From Muribaculaceae bacterium (GTDB lineage Bacteria > Bacteroidota > Bacteroidia > Bacteroidales > Muribaculaceae), in the NCBI GenBank assembly GCA_009775365.1, contig VSPM01000018.1, positions 1-48,466 of the forward strand: a stretch of DNA of 48,466 bases, read 5' to 3'. A program made the translations under genes and the position numbers. Numbering within the stretch: position 1 is the first letter of the stretch; every line of letters starts with the position of its first letter. The notes under the pieces were generated by a model. That model saw nothing but the letters and a program-made list of their open reading frames with translations. It ran no database searches and was not told the DNA's origin. Positions 35,921-45,608 of the stretch are shown here, piece by piece.

Positions 35921-36112
35921 ATGAATCTCGTAAAAACCGCCGGATTTTCCGTACTTGCCCTCGTGTGGATTTGGCTATGCCGGTCACTGATAGTGGCCGG
36001 AGGGGGCTTCACGCTTAAGAATGTTTTTCTTATAGCTGCCTCCGGAATAATAATATTCGTGCCTCTTTGGAAAAAATATTGCCGGCAAGAGACCAATAAC
36101 AAAAAGGGATGA
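35921..36112 (+). CDS. Small two-segment membrane protein
   Basis: A 63-residue protein with two hydrophobic segments (about 7-26 and 32-51) and a basic C-terminal tail (KKYCRQETNNKKG). I do not recognise its family. It overlaps the dxs start by ATGA (36109-36112), which implies translational coupling, and it is preceded by a plausible promoter. These two features make it more likely real than a chance frame. It may affect dxs expression or act in membrane biology; no function is claimed. Confidence 0.6.
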   Translation: MNLVKTAGFSVLALVWIWLCRSLIVAGGGFTLKNVFLIAASGIIIFVPLWKKYCRQETNNKKG

Positions 36113-38040
36113 AAGCAAACGAAGAAGGCGCCTCGACGTCACTCCTATCTCAAGTGAACTCACCTTCCGATCTGCGGAAGCTTCAGCTTGAACAGCTTCC
36201 ACAGCTTTGTGAAGAAATAAGAGAGTTCATTATTTCAAATCTCTCCGTTAATCCCGGCCACTTTGCATCAAGCATGGGGGCTGTAGACCTCATAGTCGCT
36301 CTCCATTACGTATTCAACACTCCCGACGATCATCTTGTATGGGACGTCGGGCACCAGGCTTATGCACATAAAATTCTGACAGGCCGCAAAGATTCTTTTT
36401 CTTCTCTGCGCACACTCGGAGGAATCAGCGGATTTCCGACTCCCCTTGAGAGCGAATCCGACACATTCATTGCCGGACACGCCGGGAATTCCATTTCCGC
36501 CGCATTAGGCATGGCCATAGCAGACAAAAGCACGCCGGGGCATGAAAACCGCAAGACAGTAGCAATCGTAGGCGACGCCTCAATTAGCGGCGGCCTGGCT
36601 TTCGAGGGACTGAACAATGCGTCAAACCACCCGAACAATCTCCTTATAATATTAAACGACAATGACATGAGTATCGACAACAATGTCGGTGCTCTGCATA
36701 GTTATCTTTCCGACCTCACAACCTCTGCGGGCTACAATCGAATACGCAACAAGATGGCCGGATTTTTCAGAAAAAAAGGGATTCTCACAGAAAGCAGAAA
36801 ACGGGCCATCATTCGATTCAGCAACTCTGTGAAGTCGCTCGTGTCGAAGAAACAGAACATTTTTGAAGGTCTTAACATACGTTATTTCGGGCCTATGGAC
36901 GGACATGACGTGGTTAAGCTTGTAAAAGTGCTGCGCGACATCAAAGACATGGAAGGCCCAAGGCTGCTCCATGTATGCACAGTGAAAGGGAAAGGCTACA
37001 AACCGGCCGAAGAGAACCCTACCACATGGCATGCGCCGGGAAAATTCAATCCCGATACAGGCGAAAGACTCTCAAAGCCGTCAAAAGACGATGCTCCGCT
37101 ATGGCAGGATGTGTTCGGACAAACCCTCGTAGAGCTTGCTAAAAGCGACCGGTCAGTAACCGGCATTACTGCCGGAATGCTCTCAGGCACATCTATCGGC
37201 AAACTATTTAAAGAGATGCCTGACAGAGCTTTCGATGTCGGAATTTCGGAAGGGCACGCCGTGACTTTTGCCGGAGGACTCGCAGCCGGAGGCAAAAAGC
37301 CTTTTGTTGCCATATATTCTTCTTTTTTGCAGCGCTCATATGACAATATCATTCACGATGTAGCAATTCAGGGACTTCCGGTCACATTCTGCATCGACCG
37401 CGCAGGAATTGTAGGCGAAGACGGCGTGACTCATCACGGACTGTTCGACCTTGCCTATCTTAACTGCATACCGGGAATGAGCATAGCCTCCCCTGCGGAT
37501 GAAGAAACGTTGCGCAACCTTATGCACACGGCTCTAAGCTTCAATGCGCCTCTTGCCATTCGCTATCCGAGAGGAAAGGCAACCACCCCGCATTGGAAGA
37601 CGCCTATGCGCGACATAGAGAAGGGGAAAGGAAGACAAGTGTTGGAATCAGGCAATGCCAAGACTGCGATTCTGACTCTGGGGCCGTCTCTTCATGACGC
37701 GCTCAAAGCCGCCCGGGCTCTGAAGAATGAGGGGATAGAAGTAGATGTGTATGACATGATCTGGATGAAGCCACTCGACAGCGAGATTCTGCGGAAGGCG
37801 GCATCCGCTTACAGCACTGTCATAACCGTAGAAGATGGCTCTGTGATAGGTGGATTTGGCTCCACTATAGCCAATATCCTCAACGACAACAACAAGAATG
37901 TGAAAGTGATTAATCTTGGTGTGCCCGACAAATGGGTGGGACACGGAAGTGTAAGCCAGCTAAAAGAGATTTGCGGCTATGACACTGCGGCAATCGTGGA
38001 TGCCGTGAAAAAGGAGTCCTCCAAATCTGCCTCATTATGA
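36109..38040 (+). CDS. dxs: 1-deoxy-D-xylulose-5-phosphate synthase
   Basis: A 643-residue thiamine-diphosphate enzyme that makes DXP from pyruvate and glyceraldehyde 3-phosphate, the first step of the MEP isoprenoid pathway. Landmarks are HLVWDVGHQAYAHKILTGR, the cofactor motif GDASISGGLAFEGLNN (the usual GDG has Ala as third residue here), the transketolase region GISEGHAVTFAGGLA and the DRAGIVGEDGVTHHG block with the catalytic-site residues. Length is normal. It overlaps the upstream small-protein gene and the downstream trkA gene by ATGA at each end, so the three form a tight operon. Confidence 0.96.
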   Translation: MKANEEGASTSLLSQVNSPSDLRKLQLEQLPQLCEEIREFIISNLSVNPGHFASSMGAVDLIVALHYVFNTPDDHLVWDVGHQAYAHKILTGRKDSFSSLRTLGGISGFPTPLESESDTFIAGHAGNSISAALGMAIADKSTPGHENRKTVAIVGDASISGGLAFEGLNNASNHPNNLLIILNDNDMSIDNNVGALHSYLSDLTTSAGYNRIRNKMAGFFRKKGILTESRKRAIIRFSNSVKSLVSKKQNIFEGLNIRYFGPMDGHDVVKLVKVLRDIKDMEGPRLLHVCTVKGKGYKPAEENPTTWHAPGKFNPDTGERLSKPSKDDAPLWQDVFGQTLVELAKSDRSVTGITAGMLSGTSIGKLFKEMPDRAFDVGISEGHAVTFAGGLAAGGKKPFVAIYSSFLQRSYDNIIHDVAIQGLPVTFCIDRAGIVGEDGVTHHGLFDLAYLNCIPGMSIASPADEETLRNLMHTALSFNAPLAIRYPRGKATTPHWKTPMRDIEKGKGRQVLESGNAKTAILTLGPSLHDALKAARALKNEGIEVDVYDMIWMKPLDSEILRKAASAYSTVITVEDGSVIGGFGSTIANILNDNNKNVKVINLGVPDKWVGHGSVSQLKEICGYDTAAIVDAVKKESSKSASL

Positions 38041-39371
38041 AGATAGTAATTGCCGGGGCCGGCGAAGTGGGCACCCATCTCGCTAAACTTCTGTCGAACG
38101 AAGACCAGGACATCATCCTCCTTGACAGCGATCAGGAACGTCTTGATGTAATCAACGACAATTACAATCTCATGACATGGAACGGCTCGACTTCGTCGTT
38201 TGAGACTCTAAGCGATGTAGGGGTGTCAAGCACCGACCTGTATATTGCCGTCACTCCTTACGAAACGCGCAACATCACTTCGTGTGCCATTGCAAAACGT
38301 CTCGGCGCCAAAAAGACCGTGGCGAGAATAGACAACAGCGAGTTTCTAAAAGAGAAAAACGGAGCTGTTTTGAAAGATATAGGTGTAGACAGCCTCATAT
38401 ATCCGGAAGATTTGGCCGCTGACGAAATAGCGCGCGCCCTGGCCCACAACTGGGCAAGATACTGGGGCGAGCTTCAAGACGGCCACCTTTTGCTCATAGG
38501 CGTTAAACTTCACAGCGAGTCGCCCCTTATCAATTGCAAGCTGAAAGACCTTCCGGTCACAGCACACGACTTTCATGTGGCTGCAATCAAGCGCAATAAC
38601 GAAACTATCATCCCGGGCGGTAACGACGAGATTCTTCACGACGACATCGTGTATTTCATAACCACGCCGCCTTACGTGGAAGAAGTGCGAGATTTGTGCG
38701 GAAAGAAGAAACGAGTGATAAAGAAAGCGCTGATTATGGGTGGCACACGCATAACCATGCGCTTTGCCAAGCGTTTCCACGACAAATACCACCTCAAAAT
38801 AATCGACAACGACCGCGAGAATTGCGAGAACATGGCCACTGCCCTGCCCGACTGCGAAATCGTTCTTGGCGACGGTCGCGACATCGAAGTGCTTCGAGAG
38901 AACAACATATATCAGTATGACGCCTTCCTCGCGCTAACTGAATCTTCCGAAACAAACATTCTCACATGCCTGTCGGCCAAAGAGTTTGGGGTGCCTAAGA
39001 CAATAGCAGATGTTGAAAACCTCCAGTTTGTGAGCCAGGCGGAGAATCTGAACATTGGCACAATCATCAACAAGAAACTTCTCGCCTCGAGCCGAATATT
39101 CAAGATTCTGCTTGACACAGACGAAAGCAATGCAAAATGTCTTGCCCTGGCAGATGCTGAAGTTGCAGAAATGACTGTGAGAGAAGGTGCTAAAATCACA
39201 AAGGCACCAGTAAAAGACCTCCACCTGCCCTTTGGCATGACGCTGGCCGCACTTGTGAGAGACGACCAATACATGCTGATTAGCGGCAACACACGAATAG
39301 AAGCAGGTGATTTCGTGGTAGTGTTCTGCCTCAACGGCACAATCGGCAAAATTGAAAAATGGTTTTATTAA
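38037..39371 (+). CDS. trkA: Trk potassium uptake regulator TrkA
   Basis: A 444-residue cytoplasmic RCK protein that binds NAD(H)/ATP and gates TrkH. Two Rossmann RCK_N domains are present: IAGAGEVGTHLAKLL at the N-terminus and IMGGTRITMRFAKRF near residue 240. Each is followed by an RCK_C region. The start overlaps the dxs stop by ATGA. trkH begins 67 bp downstream on the same strand. Confidence 0.94.
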   Translation: MKIVIAGAGEVGTHLAKLLSNEDQDIILLDSDQERLDVINDNYNLMTWNGSTSSFETLSDVGVSSTDLYIAVTPYETRNITSCAIAKRLGAKKTVARIDNSEFLKEKNGAVLKDIGVDSLIYPEDLAADEIARALAHNWARYWGELQDGHLLLIGVKLHSESPLINCKLKDLPVTAHDFHVAAIKRNNETIIPGGNDEILHDDIVYFITTPPYVEEVRDLCGKKKRVIKKALIMGGTRITMRFAKRFHDKYHLKIIDNDRENCENMATALPDCEIVLGDGRDIEVLRENNIYQYDAFLALTESSETNILTCLSAKEFGVPKTIADVENLQFVSQAENLNIGTIINKKLLASSRIFKILLDTDESNAKCLALADAEVAEMTVREGAKITKAPVKDLHLPFGMTLAALVRDDQYMLISGNTRIEAGDFVVVFCLNGTIGKIEKWFY

Positions 39372-39438
39372 TCCTTTTCCCACTTAAACCGAATCCATAA
39401 CTTAAACTTAACTGAAGCTGAGAAAATAAAATCAGATA

Positions 39439-40914
39439 ATGGCTTTTTTTCGTCATCATGGATACATCAACCTGCGAATGCTTCTTCGCGTGATTGGCTG
39501 GCTGCTCACAATAGAGGCGGCGTTCATGGTTCTGCCTTGCATCACAGGACTCGTCTACGGCGAAGGAAGCGTGTGGCGGTTCCTTATTTGCATGGGCATC
39601 ACAGCCGGATGCGGCTCTTTCATGGTAGCCCTGAAGCCCAAAAGCAGAGAAATGGGAAAGCGTGAGGCAGTGTTGCTGACCGGGCTGACCTGGGTTATCC
39701 TCTCGTTGTTCGGCATGTTGCCATTCCTTTTGTGCGGCACACATCTCAATGTTACGGATGCGTTTTTTGAAACCATGAGCGGATTCACAACCACCGGAGC
39801 TTCCGTGCTAAACACACTTGAAGGCGTGCCGCATTCCATACTTCTGTGGCGATGCATAGTGCAGTGGATAGGTGGCCTTGGAATAATCCTTTTCACGTTA
39901 GCGGTTGTTCCGATGCTGAATTACCAAGGAGGAATGCAGCTCTTTAATGCCGAAGTGACCGGCATAACACACGACAAGCTCAGACCTCGTGTGAGTTTCA
40001 CGGCCCAAAGCCTTTGGATCGTATACATATGCCTGACAACATTGCTGATAATCCTTCTCTCTTTGTCAGAGATGTCAGTGTTCGACGCTATTTGCTACGG
40101 GCTTTCCACAATGTCAACAGGAGGTTTTTCCAATAGCGACTCCACAGTAGATGAATTAGGGAGCCTTTATATAAAAATAGTGCTCATCTTTTTCATGTTT
40201 CTGGGAGGCGTGAATTTCTCCCTGCTGTTTAAGGCAGTGACCGGCAAATTCAAAACCGTATTCCAAAATGATGTGTTAAAGTGGTATATCGGCATAGTTT
40301 TCATATGTTATGTTCTTTTGCTGTTAAATGTATGGCACCAGGGATTGATTCATAATGTTGACGATGCCACTATCGACCCACTTTTCCAGGCCGTGTCTAT
40401 ACTGACCTCCACCGGCATCACTGAGCCCGATTTCGCCGACTGGGGTTCATTGTCAACTGTTGTGCTCATTATCATGATGGTTATGGGAGCTTGCGCCGGA
40501 AGCACATCGGGCGGAGCTAAAATCGACCGCTTTCTTGTGCTTTTCAAATTCTTGAGAAATGAGTTTTTCAAGATGATGCATCCCAACGCCATCACAACCG
40601 TGTCAATCAATGGAAAGGGCACGCCTTCCACTGTGGTGAATAAAACTCTCGCATTCCTTTTTCTCTACATAATTGTGATTCTTGTGGGAGGGACTCTGCT
40701 TGTGCTTATAGGGCTGCCGTTGAAAGACAGTTTCTTTATCTGCCTGTCGGCCATATCCAACACCGGGCTGGGAACCGACGTCACCGGCATCAGCGGAAAC
40801 TACGCGCTTGTGCCTGACGCCGGCAAATGGCTTCTGTCGTTCATTATGCTTGTGGGCAGACTTGAACTGTTCACCATCCTTCTGATCTTCATACCCTCGT
40901 TCTGGCGCAAATAG
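39439..40914 (+). CDS. trkH: Trk potassium transporter TrkH
   Basis: A 491-residue inner-membrane potassium channel-like transporter. The four pore-loop selectivity segments are visible: MSGFTTTGAS, STMSTGGFSN, ILTSTGITEP and AISNTGLGTD, each with the central Gly. Many membrane helices surround them. It works with the TrkA gating ring encoded just upstream. The length matches the family. Confidence 0.95.
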   Translation: MAFFRHHGYINLRMLLRVIGWLLTIEAAFMVLPCITGLVYGEGSVWRFLICMGITAGCGSFMVALKPKSREMGKREAVLLTGLTWVILSLFGMLPFLLCGTHLNVTDAFFETMSGFTTTGASVLNTLEGVPHSILLWRCIVQWIGGLGIILFTLAVVPMLNYQGGMQLFNAEVTGITHDKLRPRVSFTAQSLWIVYICLTTLLIILLSLSEMSVFDAICYGLSTMSTGGFSNSDSTVDELGSLYIKIVLIFFMFLGGVNFSLLFKAVTGKFKTVFQNDVLKWYIGIVFICYVLLLLNVWHQGLIHNVDDATIDPLFQAVSILTSTGITEPDFADWGSLSTVVLIIMMVMGACAGSTSGGAKIDRFLVLFKFLRNEFFKMMHPNAITTVSINGKGTPSTVVNKTLAFLFLYIIVILVGGTLLVLIGLPLKDSFFICLSAISNTGLGTDVTGISGNYALVPDAGKWLLSFIMLVGRLELFTILLIFIPSFWRK

Positions 40915-41004
40915 GATTTCAAAATAATTTAGATTTAAATATAGGGGTTTTTAGCATGATTATCTACTTTAGATAAAACATTGTTTAATTCATCACATAA
41001 AATC

Positions 41005-41565
41005 ATGAATCGAAAATTATTAGTATGCGCCCTTTCTCTTTTCGCAACCAACGCTTTTGCGTTGCAACCTCAGCGAGGCTACAGAGGATTCCTCGAATGG
41101 AGCAATCATGTAGGCGACAGGGAATATTTCGGTCTTGAGAAAAAATCTACATTTTTCACCGGGGGCTCCACTTCTCATGGCTTTCAATTTAATGAAAACC
41201 TATTTGTGGGAGGCGGATTGTCGATTGAAAAACAGACGGATGATTATTCCAACAACTGGATAATACCTATCTTTGCAGAAGTGCGCACCGACCAGAAATT
41301 CGGCATATTCACTCCTTTTGCCGACCTTCGCCTCGGATTCAGCGCCACCGACGGGGGCGGCCTGTTTGTTTCTCCGAGCATAGGCTATCGATTCAACTGG
41401 GGAAGGAAAATGGGAATAAATGTGGGTATCGGACTAACGGTTAAAGGCTCAAGGAGCGAATTATATGAATCCAACTGGGAAGGAGACACCTACTACTTCA
41501 AATATATAGGCGACACAGACCATTATAATGCCATGTTCAATTTCAGAATCGGCATTGATTTCTGA
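41005..41565 (+). CDS. Small outer-membrane beta-barrel protein
   Basis: A 186-residue exported protein of unknown function. Signal peptide about 1-20 (MNRKLLVCALSLFATNAFA). The mature part has alternating strands (GYRGFLEWSNHVG, FNENLFVGGGLSIEKQ, FTPFADLRLGFSATDGGG, KMGINVGIGLTVKG) ending in FNFRIGIDF with a terminal Phe, as in outer-membrane barrels. The open frame extends eight codons upstream only through a TTG; the ATG at 41005 gives the signal peptide. It follows trkH by 90 bp and ends before a strong hairpin. Confidence 0.65.
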   Translation: MNRKLLVCALSLFATNAFALQPQRGYRGFLEWSNHVGDREYFGLEKKSTFFTGGSTSHGFQFNENLFVGGGLSIEKQTDDYSNNWIIPIFAEVRTDQKFGIFTPFADLRLGFSATDGGGLFVSPSIGYRFNWGRKMGINVGIGLTVKGSRSELYESNWEGDTYYFKYIGDTDHYNAMFNFRIGIDF

Positions 41566-41587
41566 CCGGTCATTTAGAAAGCCACCT

Positions 41588-41648
41588 GAGGCCAATGCAA
41601 AAGAGAGGGATGCAGTGCATGTGCATCCCTCTCTTTTGCATTGGCCTC
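41588..41648. terminator. Very long perfect hairpin between convergent genes
   Basis: A 27-bp perfect stem (41588-41614 with 41622-41648) and a 7-nt loop. The arms include GGCCAATGCAAAAGAGAGGG and its complement. It is located between the barrel gene ending at 41565 and the DUF4249 gene ending at 41670, so it probably stops transcription from both sides, although no long U-run flanks it. Confidence 0.7.
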
Positions 41649-41669
41649 GACTGTTTTTTCAGGTCGTTG

Positions 41670-42761
41670 TTAATTATTCTCGGCCTTCTCCCTAATGTCG
41701 GCAAAAGGAATGGCATATTTTGACACTGCCGCCGCCGCAACCACACCTGCGCCAGTCGACACATTGCTGCTTTCAAACACAGGATCTGCAAGTCCTACAC
41801 CACCTAACGAGCCTACTATCCCATCATTCGACTGCCACACTGAAATGACGTGTTTATAATAACTCGGAGATATTGTGTAAAGATCCATATAAAACTCTGC
41901 GTTCCCCACATCAGGATGTCCTGAGGGATTTCTGAGACAGTAGCATATATCATCAAGATCAACATGCAAGGAATATTTTTTACCGGAAATCTGTCTGTCG
42001 GAGAAAAATGTATAACCACTGTATATACCGACGGCCGACTCAAGGGCAGACACATGCTCAGAGAATAGAGGATCGTCAGAAACATCGCTATAATATATAT
42101 ACTCCGAGAAACTTGAACCGTCATCACCTTCTCCCGACTTATGACCACTCGTAGATGTCTTGAACATGTAATAATCGGTAGTGTAGCCGGGATCGGAAAA
42201 CCATACCAGCAAATCCATGTCGAAGTAATAAGTCAAATCCTCCATGCTTGACTCATCACCATCCATTACAAAATCTTTCACAGTATAGTCTACATTTTCT
42301 ATCGGCACTGCATAAGGCACCTCTACTTCTGCGGAAGCCTCGCCATATTCCTCCGACAAAGCCTCAAGCCTGATTGTATCGCCGCTTTTCGGAATATACT
42401 CTGCCACATACACCCACTTCTTTTTTCTATACGGATAATCGCCCTCTGTCTCAACAAGTTTTAGGGTTTCTTTATACTCATTGTCGACAAACAGTTTTAT
42501 CACTCCGTCATACACAACCAAATCGATAGGAGCTTGGTCATATCCTTCCACAACCACACCTTCCGACCATCTCCAGGTGCGAGTGAGCGACACTTTTATG
42601 CTGTCGCCATCCGTAATCAGCGAATTCATACACAACACAGGCTTGCTGTCTATGTCCGGCTCGAAAGAAGTGAAACATCCTGTAAGCCCCGCCATAAAAA
42701 CAAATGCGAGAGGCAACAATCTGATACATTTTAATATACTCGAAAATCTAATAGTCTTCAT
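41670..42761 (-). CDS. DUF4249 domain lipoprotein
   Basis: A 363-residue lipoprotein. The signal ends in lipobox LTGC (FMAGLTGCFTSFEPDID), so it is lipid-anchored, most likely on the outer membrane facing the periplasm or surface. The mature part resembles DUF4249 proteins, which accompany FecA-type TonB receptors in Bacteroidota: KPVLCMNSLITDGDSIKVSL near the start and repeated short beta elements. The upstream receptor gene stops at 42788, 26 bp before this ATG. A longer frame to 42800 would overlap the receptor. Its role is probably to help the receptor handle its substrate, which is unknown. Confidence 0.85.
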   Translation of the reverse strand: MKTIRFSSILKCIRLLPLAFVFMAGLTGCFTSFEPDIDSKPVLCMNSLITDGDSIKVSLTRTWRWSEGVVVEGYDQAPIDLVVYDGVIKLFVDNEYKETLKLVETEGDYPYRKKKWVYVAEYIPKSGDTIRLEALSEEYGEASAEVEVPYAVPIENVDYTVKDFVMDGDESSMEDLTYYFDMDLLVWFSDPGYTTDYYMFKTSTSGHKSGEGDDGSSFSEYIYYSDVSDDPLFSEHVSALESAVGIYSGYTFFSDRQISGKKYSLHVDLDDICYCLRNPSGHPDVGNAEFYMDLYTISPSYYKHVISVWQSNDGIVGSLGGVGLADPVFESSNVSTGAGVVAAAAVSKYAIPFADIREKAENN

Positions 42762-42787
42762 TGATGATGCAAATATTCGGTTCATAT

Positions 42788-45397
42788 TCAGAAAATCCAT
42801 GTGTAAGAAACGGAAGGAATAACAGGCAAGATTCTAATTCTCTTAAAGGCAGGCTTCTGGTTTGTCCAGTCATAATCACGGGTCACGCCAATTGTGTTCA
42901 TGTTGCAATATGCGTTATACAGACTGAAATTCCAGAAACCATGTTTTGTGTGCCTTGTGAAACTCAAATCCATCCTGTGATAGAATGGGAGCCTGTAATT
43001 ATTAATCTCTGTTCCAAGAGTCATGTCATAATGCCAGGGAGCAAGTTCGGGATCTGTCCAGCATTGAGTAGGCAACGTTATGCGATTACCGCTCATGCCG
43101 GTCCACGACACGTTCATCTCCCATTTCGGATTGATTTTCCAATTGGCAAGTATATTTATCTTATGCCTGTTGTCAAATCTTGCCGGGAATTTCTTTCCAC
43201 CGTTCTTCTCAGGATACCTGCGGTCTGCCCACATCAGAGAGTAACTCACATGGCCGCTGATTTTACCAAATTCTTTCGACACTTTTATGTCGATACCCTT
43301 AGATGTGCCCTTGCCTACGCTCATCTTTGAGTCCCAGCTTAACTCCGGGGGTAGAAGATAGTATTCATCGGTGTATTCAAGAAGATTGTTCATCCATTTC
43401 CAATACCCCTCCACAGAAAATGTAAGTGATGTTTCGGGAGAATAATAGACTCCTGCTGAAATCTTGTCAGCCCTCTGCGGCTTCTGTCCTCCCATTATGG
43501 GCACCCACTGGTCGGTTGGCAGTGACAGACTGCTCTGCACAAGCTGATGAACATATTGCACAGTCTTGGAATACCCGGCTTTCACCGCCCAATCGCGGGC
43601 CGGATTCCACTTTATCCCCAATCTTGGTGAAAGCCCCTGATGAGAGGTTCCTTCGATATTGAAAATGCTATAATGAAGGCCATAGTTAATACGCACATTG
43701 TCGTTAAATGAATAATCGCCACCTCCATATACATTAAATTCATTCGCATTATATTTGCGGGTTTTATTAAATAATGTCTCTTGAAAACTGTCAGAGCCGA
43801 TAGTGCGACGGTCACGAAACGGCAAAAAGCCATGGCGCACATATGAAGCGCCAAAATTCACCGTGTGGCCCGAATGAGGATGCCAGTCAAAGTCGGCACG
43901 AAAAATCCAGTCGTGGATATTATTGTCGGAATTAACCTCCGACATGGAATATGAGAGAATCCTCCCCTCTTCTTTTTCGCCGTCTTCTTCATAATGCGAC
44001 AAACGGGAACTATAACGAGAATAAGCAGCTGTGAATTCTCCGAAAATACTCGGGGATATAACATAATTCCATCCTGCGGAAGCCACGAGATTGCCCCACC
44101 TCAAATTGTTTTTGTTGAGGTCATAATATCCGTCGGTCACATCTTTGTCCCATGATTGCTTGACATGAAGATAGTCCTCTCCAAAATAGAACATGACGTA
44201 TGCCGAACTGCGGTCGGAAAACCGGTGATTGATTTTTGCATTGATATCAGTGAATGCAAAGCCGGTCTCAAGTTTCTCATCCTTAGAAAAACTGTTGTAG
44301 ATTGCCATAGCCGGAATTGTAAGGAGGTCATACCACGACCTCCTTATTGCAAACGAATAAGACGTGCGACCCTTCCATATCGGGCCGTCGATATTGAATG
44401 CACCGGACGTAAGGCCAAGTTTGACCGAGCCGTGATGTTCTTCGAGCGACCCGTCTTTAGTGTGAACATCCATAAACGACGACAACCTGCCGTCATATTT
44501 TGCCGGGAACGAGGATTTATAGAAATCGACATTGCGTATGGCCTCGGTGTTGAATGCGGAGAAAAGCCCGGCAAAATGATTCACCTGATAAAGTGGAATA
44601 TTGTCGAGCATATATAGGTTTTCATCCACATTTCCGCCGTGGACATACATTCCTGCCATACCTTCCACTCCCGGCGATACTCCCGGCTCAAGCTGCAAAG
44701 CCTTTATCACATCGCTCTCTCCGAAAATCACGGGCGTAGAGGCAATGATGCCGCGCCCGATATTAAGTGCCCCTATGCTGGCCGACTCCATGGCAAGCGA
44801 ATTGTTTTTGTCACCATGCACCACAATTTCGTCAAGCACCGCGCCGTCCGGCTCCATTGCTATGTCAAGCGAGCGGTTTGACACAAGATTGAATTTATCA
44901 ATGTTCGCAGTTGAAAAACCGGGATATGAGACCTGAAGAAAGCAGTCGCCTTCAGGCATAGACAAGGAATAAAAACCCATGACATTTGTCACTGCCATAG
45001 CTTTCCCGGGCCCCCTTACCACAGCTCCGACAAGAGCCTCTCCGCTCCCTGCCTCTCTCACGAATCCGCTTACCGTCTTGTTTTGACGCTGCGGTTTTTC
45101 TTTCTTTTCCACTCGGAAAAGAATCACATTGTCTCCTTTAATTTTATATCCCACGGTTGTTCCCTTAAAAAGAGCATCAAGCGCCTCAGAAAGGGATTTG
45201 CCGGTAATGTCGACCGAAACTTTCATATTTTCAAGAAGTTTCGATGAATAAACAAAATTCTTTCCACTTTGCTTCACAATGTCTTCAAACACAGATGCAG
45301 CCGGCTTTGCCACCGCTCTCACCGTTATGCCCGAAGCGTTTGCAAGAGCCATAGAAAAAATAGCCAATGATAATGCTGTTGTCAGTTTCTTTTTCAT
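42788..45397 (-). CDS. TonB-dependent receptor with STN and carboxypeptidase-like domains
   Basis: An 869-residue outer-membrane transporter. It has a signal peptide (1-22), an STN secretin/TonB N-domain (about 45-95, VSVDITGKSLSEALDALFKG), a carboxypeptidase-regulatory-like beta-sandwich (about 108-185), the plug (about 205-330: MLDNIPLYQVNHFAGLFSAF), then the 22-strand barrel, ending in aromatic SVSYTWIF. STN domains usually signal to a FecR/FecI-type anti-sigma/sigma pair, but no such pair is adjacent. A DUF4249 lipoprotein follows in the same operon. The cargo is not readable from the sequence. Confidence 0.93.
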   Translation of the reverse strand: MKKKLTTALSLAIFSMALANASGITVRAVAKPAASVFEDIVKQSGKNFVYSSKLLENMKVSVDITGKSLSEALDALFKGTTVGYKIKGDNVILFRVEKKEKPQRQNKTVSGFVREAGSGEALVGAVVRGPGKAMAVTNVMGFYSLSMPEGDCFLQVSYPGFSTANIDKFNLVSNRSLDIAMEPDGAVLDEIVVHGDKNNSLAMESASIGALNIGRGIIASTPVIFGESDVIKALQLEPGVSPGVEGMAGMYVHGGNVDENLYMLDNIPLYQVNHFAGLFSAFNTEAIRNVDFYKSSFPAKYDGRLSSFMDVHTKDGSLEEHHGSVKLGLTSGAFNIDGPIWKGRTSYSFAIRRSWYDLLTIPAMAIYNSFSKDEKLETGFAFTDINAKINHRFSDRSSAYVMFYFGEDYLHVKQSWDKDVTDGYYDLNKNNLRWGNLVASAGWNYVISPSIFGEFTAAYSRYSSRLSHYEEDGEKEEGRILSYSMSEVNSDNNIHDWIFRADFDWHPHSGHTVNFGASYVRHGFLPFRDRRTIGSDSFQETLFNKTRKYNANEFNVYGGGDYSFNDNVRINYGLHYSIFNIEGTSHQGLSPRLGIKWNPARDWAVKAGYSKTVQYVHQLVQSSLSLPTDQWVPIMGGQKPQRADKISAGVYYSPETSLTFSVEGYWKWMNNLLEYTDEYYLLPPELSWDSKMSVGKGTSKGIDIKVSKEFGKISGHVSYSLMWADRRYPEKNGGKKFPARFDNRHKINILANWKINPKWEMNVSWTGMSGNRITLPTQCWTDPELAPWHYDMTLGTEINNYRLPFYHRMDLSFTRHTKHGFWNFSLYNAYCNMNTIGVTRDYDWTNQKPAFKRIRILPVIPSVSYTWIF

Positions 45398-45434
45398 ATT
45401 ATGGTCATGATGGCTGAGTCTGCAATAATCCTAT

Positions 45435-45448
45435 ATTGATATATCAAT
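45435..45448. repeat. 14-bp perfect palindrome upstream of the TonB receptor
   Basis: ATTGATATATCAAT is exactly self-complementary. It lies 38 bp upstream of the TonB receptor start codon, a plausible operator position. AT-rich short palindromes also occur by chance. Confidence 0.4.
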
Positions 45449-45588
45449 CATCGCCTCGCCATGCAAGTAATAGACGCAGACAAAGCCACAAACCCCTATC
45501 CCTCCTATAAAAAATTTTCGCTTAAAACATAACCTGTCTTTTGCTATGAGGGTTAACCATACACAATATCAGATAGTTATAAATTTAG

Positions 45589-45608
45589 TGGTGTACTGAT
45601 GGTGTACT
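45589..45608. repeat. Direct repeat TGGTGTACT
   Basis: TGGTGTACT occurs at 45589-45597 and again at 45600-45608, spaced one helical turn apart. Each contains the palindrome GTAC. It lies about 150 bp upstream of the Crp-like gene. Confidence 0.5.
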
